DNA of 22,854 nucleotides, taken from positions 1 through 22,854 of the IMG/VR virus record IMGVR_UViG_3300042924_000174, one strand, 5' to 3'. Made by a program: the position numbers and the translations under genes. Shown here one piece after another: positions 8,816 through 16,794 of this stretch; position 1 is the stretch's first letter, and each line of letters starts with the position of its first letter. This DNA comes from a virus. The notes under the pieces were generated by a model that worked only from the letters and a program-made list of their open reading frames with translations, had not been told where the DNA came from and did no database searches.

Positions 8816-9988
8816 ATGATGACAACAGCACCAGAAGATCGTATTCGTGAAATAGCTTCTTTACCGAAAAGAACAGCTCAATCCCCAACCCAATATCCTA
8901 TGGCTGAGATCGTAACCAATACAGGTGAAAAGGTTATGGTCTATACAGATGGTCCACTTGCTGGCCAAGATAAAGATGGCAACTTTCCAATTCAAGCAAC
9001 AGATCCAGCATCATTTGCACCTGAAAACGACGAAGGTGACGGAGCAGGAGCAGGAACAGGGCTTACTGCAGCACAGATTGAAGCACTTGTTACTAGCTAC
9101 ACAAAAGAGCGCCTTGATAAAATGTCTCAAGAGCAAAAGACCGAAGAGCGTCTTAGCGCCTATAACATCCTTAAGATGGAGTTTGACCAGTACGGCCTAG
9201 GTAGCCTAGTAACAGACATTAGAGATTTACTTATTAACGATACTCCTACCTCAGAGTTTGGCTTACGCCTTCGTGGTACAGACGCTTACAAGACAAGGTT
9301 TAAGGCAAACGAGGCACGCATTGCGGCTGGCCTTTCATCCCTTAGTCCTGCTGAGTATGTAGCACTTGAGGATCAGTACCAAAGCGTTATGCGTAACTAT
9401 GGACTTCCTGCCTCTTACTACACCAAGGACTCTACTGGCAAGCAGGTAGGTTTTGAGAAATTTATTGCTGGAGATGTATCCGCTACAGAGTTAGCAGATC
9501 GTATCTCTACAGCACAGAAACGTGTTATTAATGCTAACCCAGAAGTTAGTTCAGCACTTAGAGCCTTCTATCCAGATATCCAAAATGGTGACATCTTGGC
9601 TTATGTTCTTGACCCTTCACAGGGTCTTGAGAATATCAAACGTAAAGTAACCGCTGCTGAAATTGGTGGTGCTGCTATGTCTCAAGGATTAGCAACTAGC
9701 GCAACTCGTGCTATGCAATTAGCAGGTTACGGTGTAGATAAAGAAGCAGCTACTGCAGGATTTTCAACAATCGGTGCAGGATTACAGCGTGGTTCAGAGT
9801 TGGCCGCAATATACCAACAAGATCCGTATACACAAGAAACCGCAGAGTCAGAAGTATTCAAACTTTCAGGAGCACAAGAAGCACGCAAGCAGCGCCAGAA
9901 AGTTACCGGACTTGAGAAGGCTACCTTTGGTGGTCAATCTGGATTAACTAGCGGAGCCTTAGCGCGAGATCGCGCAGGAGGCTACTAA
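8816..9988 (+). CDS. Virion-associated protein of unknown function (390 aa)
   Basis: The start ATG directly follows the upstream stop; a second ATG at 8819 is equally possible, and only a weak G-rich site precedes both, so coupled translation is likely. The N-terminus is Pro/Thr-rich, with a Gly/Ala/Glu linker near residues 70-85. The best conserved-looking block is about residues 142-202, containing DAYKTRFKANEARIAAGL, LSPAEYVALEDQY and MRNYGLPASYY. I recall this pattern from actinophage and podophage structural genes of unknown function. The C-terminal third is Ala/Gly-rich and helical (GGAAMSQGLATSATRAMQLA). It closes the three-gene unit that begins with the giant protein. Confidence 0.55.
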   Translation: MMTTAPEDRIREIASLPKRTAQSPTQYPMAEIVTNTGEKVMVYTDGPLAGQDKDGNFPIQATDPASFAPENDEGDGAGAGTGLTAAQIEALVTSYTKERLDKMSQEQKTEERLSAYNILKMEFDQYGLGSLVTDIRDLLINDTPTSEFGLRLRGTDAYKTRFKANEARIAAGLSSLSPAEYVALEDQYQSVMRNYGLPASYYTKDSTGKQVGFEKFIAGDVSATELADRISTAQKRVINANPEVSSALRAFYPDIQNGDILAYVLDPSQGLENIKRKVTAAEIGGAAMSQGLATSATRAMQLAGYGVDKEAATAGFSTIGAGLQRGSELAAIYQQDPYTQETAESEVFKLSGAQEARKQRQKVTGLEKATFGGQSGLTSGALARDRAGGY

Positions 9989-9998
9989 ACTAAACCTG

Positions 9999-10022
9999 CC
10001 ACTAGAACGACTGGCCTAGTGG
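9999..10022 (+). other. RNA hairpin, 7-bp stem
   Basis: CCACTAG (9999-10005) pairs perfectly with CTAGTGG (10016-10022) around a 10-base loop. No T-run follows, so it is not a typical intrinsic terminator. Confidence 0.5.
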
Positions 10023-10053
10023 AGCGACAATAATACCAGGAGTCAGAGCCATA

Positions 10054-10069
10054 CCAAATCCCCATTTGG
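10054..10069 (+). other. RNA hairpin with CCCC loop
   Basis: CCAAAT (10054-10059) and ATTTGG (10064-10069) form a perfect 6-bp stem with loop CCCC. Flanking AT bases could extend it past a one-base bulge. It lies 45 bases before the scaffold start codon. Confidence 0.5.
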
Positions 10070-10113
10070 ATATGAGGCTGGCGCAATCAACTAACTGATA
10101 GGGAGAAGGACAT

Positions 10114-10587
10114 ATGTCCAATTACGAGTACGAGGATGAAGACGACGATATCACTACAAACGATTCGTCGAATGACCTTGTAAAGCAACTACGCAAGGCT
10201 TCAAAGCAAAAGGATAAAGAACTACAAGAGCTTCGTGCTCAGTTTGAAAACCTTAGCAAGGGCCAGCGCGAACGAGCAATTAAGGATGTCCTCGCATCTC
10301 GCGGGGTGAATGGCAAAATTGCTTCATTTATTCCGCAGGACATTGACCCAACTGAAGAGTCACTGTCTAAATGGCTAGACGATTATGCCGATGTATTCGG
10401 CTTTGAATCCAGCCAAACCCAGGCAACACCTAATGTAGATCCGGCTCAAGCCGCTGCGTATAAGAGAATGACTAACACTGCAGATGCTGGCGCTTCGCCA
10501 GAACATAATGCAGACATAATGCAAAAACTTATGAACGCAAACAGCAAAGAAGAGTTGGATGAAGTCATTAGATTGTCTGGACTCTAA
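10114..10587 (+). CDS. Capsid scaffolding protein candidate (157 aa)
   Basis: Encoded directly before the major capsid gene, the usual place for a scaffold. The N-terminus is strongly acidic (about residues 4-13). A charged heptad-like helix over residues 20-55 includes QLRKASKQKDKELQELRAQF, a likely coiled coil. The C-terminal part ends in two helices (NADIMQKLMNANSKEELDEV). Small acidic, helical proteins of this kind guide procapsid assembly and then leave the shell. No protease domain is seen here or next door, so processing by a phage protease is not evident. The strong ribosome binding site at 10101-10110 fits a need for many copies. The assignment is from position and composition rather than a specific family signature. 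Confidence 0.7.
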   Translation: MSNYEYEDEDDDITTNDSSNDLVKQLRKASKQKDKELQELRAQFENLSKGQRERAIKDVLASRGVNGKIASFIPQDIDPTEESLSKWLDDYADVFGFESSQTQATPNVDPAQAAAYKRMTNTADAGASPEHNADIMQKLMNANSKEELDEVIRLSGL

Positions 10588-10616
10588 TCCGATCCTAAAC
10601 AAGAAAGGCTAAACTA

Positions 10617-11744
10617 ATGGCCACACCACAAGGTACCCCTACCAGTACTGGTACCATCACCGCACTTGTGCAAGCAGCATACGATCAGTATGTAAGAATG
10701 GCGCTCCGCTCCATTCCTGTAATGCGCTCACTTGCAGATGTAAAGCCAGTACAGCAGGCAATGCCAGGATCATCAGTTGTTTTCTCAATCTACTCAGATC
10801 TTGCACAAGCAACATCTACTTTGACAGAAACATCAGATGTATCAAGCATTGCTCTAGGTAACCCATCACAGGTTACAGTAACTCTGAACGAATACGGTTC
10901 AGCAGTAACAACAACAAAGAAGTTGAACCTCACTTCTTTCAACGACGTTGATTCAGCTCTTGCTGACATCATCGCGTACAACGCAGCAGACTCGATTGAC
11001 AACGTAGTAGGACAGGTACTCTCAAAGGGTACTAACGTTATCTACTCAAACGGTCCATCAGGAACTGCTCCAACTTCATCTGCAACAGTTCTACCAGTAG
11101 ACACAATGACAGTAGCGGATATCCGCAACGCTGTTGTTTCACTACGCACAAACAAGGCATTGCCTCGTATGGGTGAACTCTACGCAGCATACCTCCACCC
11201 ACGTCAGTCAGCAGACCTTCGCGCTGAGACTGGTACAGGCGGATTCCAGGAGCTAACAAAGTACGTAGAGCGTACACCGTTCGTTGCTGGTGCAGTAGGC
11301 GTTATTGAAGGCGCTTTCATCGTTGAGACACCACGTGTCCTCAATGGTCTAAAGCTAGGTACAGGTGCTAATACTACTATTTCACCTACAGTATCACTCA
11401 CTAACGTTGTTGCAACAACAAGCTCTGTAACAAACACAGCGGTTAACGGCACATTCACAATCACTGCTGTTACATCAACAACATTTACCTATGCCCTAGC
11501 AGGCAGCGCAATCTCAACAGTTGCAGACACAGGTACTGTTACATTTACCAACAACTACCGTGCGATCATCGCAGGTCGTGAAGCATTGGCTGAAGCACAG
11601 GCTGCAGACATCTCAACCGTTATCGGTCCAGAGATTGACGCACTCCGTCGTTTCCGCACAATCGGTTGGTACTACTTCGGTGGCTTTGCACGCCTCCGTG
11701 AAGCAGCGCTCTATCGCATTGAGTCTGCAGCAACAAACGGATAA
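10617..11744 (+). CDS. Major capsid protein, N4-gp56-like, with probable Ig-like insertion
   Basis: A 375-residue protein preceded by AGAAAGG (10602-10608). The middle shows the pattern I associate with N4-gp56-type capsid proteins of HK97 fold: AAYLHPRQSADLR (190-202), a GGFQELTKYV block, then VGVIEGAFIVETPRV (227-241). The framework resumes at NYRAIIAGREALAEA (313-327) and ends with RFRTIGWYYFGGFARLRE. Between the two, residues 244-312 are Thr/Ser/Val-rich beta sequence (VNGTFTITAV, STTFTYALAGSA, TGTVTF). This resembles Ig-like modules of phage surface proteins and looks inserted. The protein forms the icosahedral shell. Coding is the most regular of the window, with many copies of preferred codons, consistent with high expression. 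Confidence 0.85.
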   Translation: MATPQGTPTSTGTITALVQAAYDQYVRMALRSIPVMRSLADVKPVQQAMPGSSVVFSIYSDLAQATSTLTETSDVSSIALGNPSQVTVTLNEYGSAVTTTKKLNLTSFNDVDSALADIIAYNAADSIDNVVGQVLSKGTNVIYSNGPSGTAPTSSATVLPVDTMTVADIRNAVVSLRTNKALPRMGELYAAYLHPRQSADLRAETGTGGFQELTKYVERTPFVAGAVGVIEGAFIVETPRVLNGLKLGTGANTTISPTVSLTNVVATTSSVTNTAVNGTFTITAVTSTTFTYALAGSAISTVADTGTVTFTNNYRAIIAGREALAEAQAADISTVIGPEIDALRRFRTIGWYYFGGFARLREAALYRIESAATNG

Positions 11745-11759
11745 TTCCGCTAGTGCAAC

Positions 11760-11789
11760 GGCAGGGGTGGGGTCAAACCCACCTCTGTC
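11760..11789 (+). other. Strong RNA hairpin downstream of the capsid gene
   Basis: Bases 11760-11771 pair with 11778-11789 in a 12-bp stem (two G-U pairs, the rest Watson-Crick) closed by the six-base loop GTCAAA. It lies 16 bases after the capsid stop codon and just before the ribosome binding site AGGAAAGG of the next gene. No T-run follows. It could stabilise the capsid mRNA 3' end, attenuate read-through or be an RNase site. Confidence 0.65.
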
Positions 11790-11807
11790 ACTTAGGAAAG
11801 GTTAGAT

Positions 11808-12131
11808 ATGGCATATACGTTAATGACACCCTACCAATGGCAAACCTGGGGCGGAGGTACTGGTGAGTTCACCAAGTACTCACGCCTTGCTGGTCGCCGG
11901 TTCAACGGTGGCACTATTGACGGTCCTATCCCGATCAGCCTTACAGATGTAGCACGTGGCCAGACACTTATTGTCAATGGAACTAATGTCACTTTGACAT
12001 TGACTCCTAGCCAAGATGATCTAGCAGCAGCTAGTTATTACTTCCTTGGTGGCCACGAATACGAGATTAGTGATTACCAAGCACAGGTTCTCATTGATGC
12101 AGGATACGGCGATTGGGTTACTCCAGTATGA
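11808..12131 (+). CDS. Small head-region protein of unknown function (107 aa)
   Basis: Follows the capsid gene after the hairpin and has a good ribosome binding site (AGGAAAGG). The protein begins MAYTLMTPYQWQTWGGGTG, then has Gly/Thr-rich beta segments (GQTLIVNGTNVTLTLT) and a terminal acidic-aromatic stretch (YEISDYQAQVLIDAGYGDW). No signal peptide or membrane segment is present. A capsid decoration, head-completion or neck role is plausible from position and beta content. I do not recognise a specific family. Confidence 0.6.
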   Translation: MAYTLMTPYQWQTWGGGTGEFTKYSRLAGRRFNGGTIDGPIPISLTDVARGQTLIVNGTNVTLTLTPSQDDLAAASYYFLGGHEYEISDYQAQVLIDAGYGDWVTPV

Positions 12132-12394
12132 AACATTGGGAAGAACATCCTGAAAGAATTGACAACTGCTTTGGTTGCAAGGTTCTAGGCTTACAAGTTA
12201 ATGAAGTCTCTTTGCGAGCCAACGGTATTCCTACTGCAAAGCAGCACGATAAAGAACTACAGTCTTATTACGATGCAACACGTCAAGGAATAGAACCACG
12301 TTCTACAAAATCTAAAGATATAGATGCAGCAGTTAAACTTTCCAACGAGGCTGGTAAGGCTTTCGATGGGATTGCAATGACCTTCAAAGACTAG
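12128..12394 (+). CDS. Small CxxC protein, possible zinc-binding (88 aa)
   Basis: Start ATG 12128 overlaps the previous stop (ATGA); an upstream in-frame start at 12113 would overlap more and has no better site. The N-terminus reads MKHWEEHPERIDNCFGCK: His3, His7, Cys14 and Cys17 could form one metal site. The rest is charged and helical, with KQHDKELQSYYDATRQGI and a C-terminal AAVKLSNEAGKAFD. I recall the pattern HWxxHP...CFGCK followed by a D-L-x-x-Y...G-I-x-P motif from small actinobacteriophage proteins, which is one reason to favour an actinobacterial host. Function is unknown. Confidence 0.65.
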   Translation: MKHWEEHPERIDNCFGCKVLGLQVNEVSLRANGIPTAKQHDKELQSYYDATRQGIEPRSTKSKDIDAAVKLSNEAGKAFDGIAMTFKD

Positions 12395-12404
12395 GGAGAA
12401 AATA

Positions 12405-12533
12405 ATGCCAAAAGTAGGAATGAAAGAGTTTTCATACGGACCAAAGGGTATGAAGGCAGCAAAGATGGAAGCCAAGAAGACTGGCAAGAAGATGGTTGTT
12501 AAGAAGCCTAAGAAGATGGGGAAGAAGAAGTAA
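12405..12533 (+). CDS. Small lysine-rich protein (42 aa)
   Basis: ATG 12405 follows GGGAGAAA (12394-12401). The product starts MPKVGMKEFSYGPKGMKAAK and ends KKPKKMGKKK; about two fifths of the residues are Lys. I recall similar proteins from marine and freshwater phages, always unassigned. The charge suggests nucleic-acid binding, perhaps in the packaged genome or at assembly, but this is inference. Its stop overlaps the next ATG (TAATG). It is the first of five overlapping small genes. Confidence 0.65.
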   Translation: MPKVGMKEFSYGPKGMKAAKMEAKKTGKKMVVKKPKKMGKKK

Positions 12534-12536
12534 TGG
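12516..12536 (+). repeat. Repeated gene-junction sequence, copy 1
   Basis: The 21 bases across this gene junction (MGKKK, stop, overlapping ATG) match 12814-12834 with a single mismatch. The two copies mark the ends of two different lysine-rich genes and could allow recombination that adds or removes micro-genes. Confidence 0.65.
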
Positions 12537-12658
12537 AAAACTACACAGAAGAAGATATTGCAAAGTACCCAACACCTGATAAGCAGTACGACGGTGCCAA
12601 GAAGTATGAGACTTATGAGTCACTACAGACCGGTGCTATGGGAAAGTCTGCTAAGTAA
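12533..12658 (+). CDS. Small acidic/tyrosine-containing protein (41 aa)
   Basis: Starts by TAATG overlap with the previous gene and ends by TAATG overlap with the next. The product MENYTEEDIAKYPTPDKQYD... is balanced in charge and has four Tyr, unlike its Lys-rich neighbours. It has no recognised family, no membrane segment and no fold that can be inferred. The two flawless overlaps are the main evidence that it is translated. It might be an acidic partner to the basic proteins beside it; this is speculation. Confidence 0.55.
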   Translation: MENYTEEDIAKYPTPDKQYDGAKKYETYESLQTGAMGKSAK

Positions 12659-12831
12659 TGAACAAGGCAGCTAAGAAGGCCAAGATTGCTAAGGTAATGA
12701 AAGAGTTCAAATCTGGAACTCTAAACTCTGGGTCTAGTAGAGGACCAGTAGTAAAGGGCAAGAAGCAAGCGATTGCTATTGCACTATCACAGGCAAAGAT
12801 GTCTAAGAAGAAAATGGGTAAGAAGAAGTAA
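12658..12831 (+). CDS. Small basic protein, DUF6496-like (57 aa)
   Basis: Coupled to both neighbours by TAATG overlaps. It has a Lys/Ala helix at the N-terminus, then VMKEFKSGTLNSGSS, then VKGKKQAIAIALSQAK, and a KKKMGKKK tail. The E-F-K-x-G-x-L-x-S-G plus KQAIAIALS pattern matches, from memory, the small family called DUF6496, found in phages and bacteria without known role. The central block looks folded, unlike the tails. The high positive charge suggests DNA or RNA contact. Confidence 0.65.
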   Translation: MNKAAKKAKIAKVMKEFKSGTLNSGSSRGPVVKGKKQAIAIALSQAKMSKKKMGKKK

Positions 12832-12834
12832 TGG
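12814..12834 (+). repeat. Repeated gene-junction sequence, copy 2
   Basis: Matches 12516-12536 with one mismatch across 21 bases, again coding MGKKK, stop and overlapping ATG. See copy 1. Confidence 0.65.
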
Positions 12835-13109
12835 CTAAGTCTCCAGCGTGGCAAAGAGCAGAAGGCAAGAACCCAAAGGGTGGCCTTAACGCCAAGGGTC
12901 GTGCCTCTGCTAAAGCGCAGGGGATGAACCTCAAGCCTCCGGTCAAAAAGGCTGAGGCTGCCAAATCTCCTAAGTCTGCAGGAAGGCGCAAGTCTTTCTG
13001 TGGTCGTATGTGCGGTATGAAGTCTAAATTAACTTCTGCTAAAACTGCTAAAGATCCGAACTCAAGAATAAACAAGTCACTTCGTGCTTGGGATTGTAGT
13101 TGCAAATGA
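12831..13109 (+). CDS. Small basic Cys-containing protein, DUF6321-like (92 aa)
   Basis: Starts by TAATG overlap. The N-terminal half is Lys/Ala/Gly-rich (SPAWQRAEGKNPKGGLNAKG), with a linker. The C-terminal half, RRKSFCGRMCGMKSKLTSA, then DPNSRINKSLRAWDCSCK, resembles from memory the family called DUF6321 of cyanophages and other environmental phages. Four Cys (in FCGRMCGM and the final CSC) could bind one metal ion. Function is unknown. Its stop overlaps the next start (ATGA). A reverse-strand open frame over the same region is a codon shadow. Confidence 0.65.
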   Translation: MAKSPAWQRAEGKNPKGGLNAKGRASAKAQGMNLKPPVKKAEAAKSPKSAGRRKSFCGRMCGMKSKLTSAKTAKDPNSRINKSLRAWDCSCK

Positions 13110-13267
13110 AAAAGAAAGTAGCGTTTTGGGATAAGAAGAATCCTAAGAAGACATCAAAGGCGCTAACGCCTGCACAAAAGGCATCAGCAAAGGCAAAGGC
13201 TAAGGCAGCAGGACGACCTTATCCAAACCTAATAGATAACGCGGCAGCAGCTCGCAAGAAGAAGTAA
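13106..13267 (+). CDS. Small lysine/alanine-rich protein (53 aa)
   Basis: Starts at ATG 13106 overlapping the previous stop. It has a basic start (MKKKVAFWDKKNPKK), then an Ala/Lys helix (TPAQKASAKAKAKAAGRPYP), then NLIDNAAAARKKK. The GRPYPNLIDN block is a pattern I have seen in small proteins of environmental phages. It is the last gene of the basic nest; the next gene follows after a TAAGGAGAT site. A nucleoid-like role in the capsid is possible but unproven. Confidence 0.65.
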   Translation: MKKKVAFWDKKNPKKTSKALTPAQKASAKAKAKAAGRPYPNLIDNAAAARKKK

Positions 13268-13277
13268 GGAGATATAG

Positions 13278-13558
13278 GTGGCACTAGGAGTATACGGTAC
13301 AACGCTATTGGATGAACTCAATCGTCTAGCCAATGGTGGCACCTATCGAGCACCAAGTGAGATGGTGGATGAAGCACTTGCTGCCCGTCAGTGGGCAGTA
13401 CAGCGCTCAGTAAATACAAACTTAACAGATACAGTAGGAGTATTAAATGCGATTGCGGGGACCAGTACATCTAACCGTCTTGATTACAACGGTGTATGTA
13501 ACCTTATCGCTGGTACTTTTCAACTACCTGCAGCGCAAGCTCTCAGAGGTGTCTCAAC

Positions 13559-13562
<4 letters not shown>
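13278..13562 (+). CDS. Small structural-region protein (94 aa)
   Basis: GTG start at 13278 preceded by TAAGGAGAT (13265-13273). The sequence is helical: TTLLDELNRLANGG, then SEMVDEALAARQWAVQ, then TVGVLNAIAGTSTSNRLDYNGVCNLIAGTF and a short Ala-rich end. No membrane segment. I have no firm family. The block LDYNGVCNLIAGT looks like a conserved core of small phage proteins encoded near neck and fibre genes. It overlaps the next gene by GTGA (13559-13562). Confidence 0.55.
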
Positions 13563-15507
<1,945 letters not shown>

Positions 15508-15516
15508 GGAAACCAA

Positions 15517-15870
15517 ATGCCAACATATTCAAAACAACTTCTTAGTGGTAGCACAAATGGTAAAGGCATTAAAGTTGCTGCAACCGCAACTGCTGGAACC
15601 CTTATTCATACTGCTGTTTCTGGCACTTCATCACTTGATGAGGTCTGGCTCTATGCCCACAACACTTCAGCAGGTACGGTAAAACTTACCCTTGAATGGG
15701 GTGGTGTAGCTTCACCTGACGATCACATTGAGATCAACATTGGGGCTGAAGGCACTGGTTTAATTCTTGTTGCACCTGGCATATTGCTACAAAATAGCCT
15801 TGTTGTTCGTGCTTTTGCAGGTACTGCCAACGTCATCAACATCTTTGGCTATGTGAATCGAATCGTATAA
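15517..15870 (+). CDS. Small beta-rich virion protein (117 aa)
   Basis: Preceded by AAGGA (15506-15510). It starts MPTYSKQLLSGSTNGKGIKV, followed by TLIHTAVSGTSSLDEVWLYAHNT and alternating beta strands (VKLTLEWGG, DHIEINIG, GLILVAPGILLQNSLVVRAF). This is the pattern of small beta-sandwich phage proteins that usually sit between fibre genes and are listed as unknown structural proteins. No membrane segment or signal is present. It is likely a tail-appendage or capsid-surface component. Confidence 0.65.
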   Translation: MPTYSKQLLSGSTNGKGIKVAATATAGTLIHTAVSGTSSLDEVWLYAHNTSAGTVKLTLEWGGVASPDDHIEINIGAEGTGLILVAPGILLQNSLVVRAFAGTANVINIFGYVNRIV

Positions 15871-16794
15871 ATGAGCAGATACGGACAAAGAACAAGGTTA
15901 ACGCAATCAGCAATAAATGTTAACCAAATTGCTACTTGGTTTGGTAATAATCTTACTTCTTTACCTTTAACCGTTGATTACCTTGTTATCGCAGGCGGTG
16001 GCGGTGGTGGAGTGGATTCTCGTGGCGCAGGCGGCGGTGCTGGTGGTTATCGTACAAGTGCAGGTACATCTGGTGCTAATTCATCAGCAGAATCATCTTT
16101 GACATTAGTTTCAGGTATTTCATATTCAGTAACTATTGGCGGCGGCGGTGCGTATGGAGCTGGTGGTGGCGCATCATCCAGAGGATCATCAGGTGCAAAT
16201 AGTATATTTTCTACGATTACATCAACCGCAGGTGGCGGTGGCGGTGGTGGTGCTACAAGCGTGGCAAATGGTTTAACAGGTGGCTCTGGCGGTGGTGGCG
16301 GTGGTTATTATACAGGAACAGGCGCACAAGGAACTTCTCTTCAAGGTTTAAGCGGCGGGAACGGTACTACTAATCCTAATTTCGGTGCAGGTGGTGGTGG
16401 TGGTGCTGGTCAGGCCGGCGCAGCAGGTAGTGGAAATAACGGCGGTAAAGGTGGAGATGGTATTGCATCTTCAATTACTGGATCATCCGTTACTCGCGCA
16501 GGCGGTGGCGGTGGCGGTGCAACTGGAACTGCTGGCGGTGCTGGTGCAGGCGGTGGTGGCGCGGGTGGTGCCAATAATGGTAGTGCCAATACAGGCGGTG
16601 GCGGTGGCGGTGCTACTGATGGCGCTACTGGTGGCAATGGCGGTTCTGGTGTGATTATCCTTAAATATCCAAGTAGGTATACCGCAACCTTCAGCGGTGG
16701 AGTTACACAGACCACAGACAGTTCAACAGTTCCTGGATTTAAGATATCAACAATTACGGCAGCAGGTGTTTCAGACACAGTGAGTTGGGCATAA
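15871..16794 (+). CDS. Glycine-rich tail adhesin (307 aa)
   Basis: The ATG directly follows the upstream stop and has no clear ribosome site, so translation is probably coupled. Residues 1-34 are an attachment segment. The canonical opening VDYLVIAGGGGGG is at 35-47. Residues 41-260 are Gly-rich with six- and seven-Gly runs, and the domain closes with SGVIILKYP (259-267). A 40-residue beta end follows (TATFSGGVTQ...). Such domains, as in T-even phage gp38 tips and many fibre ends, can fold as polyglycine-II sheets with variable loops that bind receptors. It is therefore a probable receptor-binding tip protein. A Gly-rich shadow on the minus strand is not a gene. Confidence 0.8.
   Translation: MSRYGQRTRLTQSAINVNQIATWFGNNLTSLPLTVDYLVIAGGGGGGVDSRGAGGGAGGYRTSAGTSGANSSAESSLTLVSGISYSVTIGGGGAYGAGGGASSRGSSGANSIFSTITSTAGGGGGGGATSVANGLTGGSGGGGGGYYTGTGAQGTSLQGLSGGNGTTNPNFGAGGGGGAGQAGAAGSGNNGGKGGDGIASSITGSSVTRAGGGGGGATGTAGGAGAGGGGAGGANNGSANTGGGGGGATDGATGGNGGSGVIILKYPSRYTATFSGGVTQTTDSSTVPGFKISTITAAGVSDTVSWA
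15994..16650 (+). repeat. GGY simple-sequence tracts in the adhesin gene
   Basis: GGC/GGT/GGA repeats, notably around 15994-16010, 16231-16252, 16501-16520 and 16595-16613, encode the polyglycine runs. Slippage by whole triplets would change loop length without breaking the frame. Confidence 0.75.

Larger units (their letters stand above)
9989..10113 (+). other. Structured intergenic gap before the scaffold gene
   Basis: This is the longest gene-free stretch (125 bases). It contains two inverted repeats (9999-10022 and 10054-10069) and ends in a strong ribosome binding site, GGGAGAAGGA (10101-10110), for the gene at 10114. I see no convincing promoter and no open frame longer than nine codons. 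It may be a processing, stability or regulatory leader for the highly expressed capsid genes; this is inference. Confidence 0.5.

Noticed and set aside
10790-11464. Three minus-strand frames inside the capsid gene
   Set aside because: The capsid frame has clear coding character and family-like motifs; the reverse frames lack ribosome sites.
11760-11789. Intrinsic terminator
   Set aside because: Stem is strong, but no T-run follows and the next gene's ribosome site begins within a few bases.
12803-13105. 100-residue minus-strand frame in the basic gene nest
   Set aside because: Opposite strand to every other gene, no ribosome site, and it overlaps two plus-strand genes with family-like motifs and perfect overlaps.
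15994-16650. G-quadruplex regulatory element from the GGY tracts
   Set aside because: Runs are mostly GG pairs separated by one base and are explained by glycine codons; no reason to assign a regulatory role.
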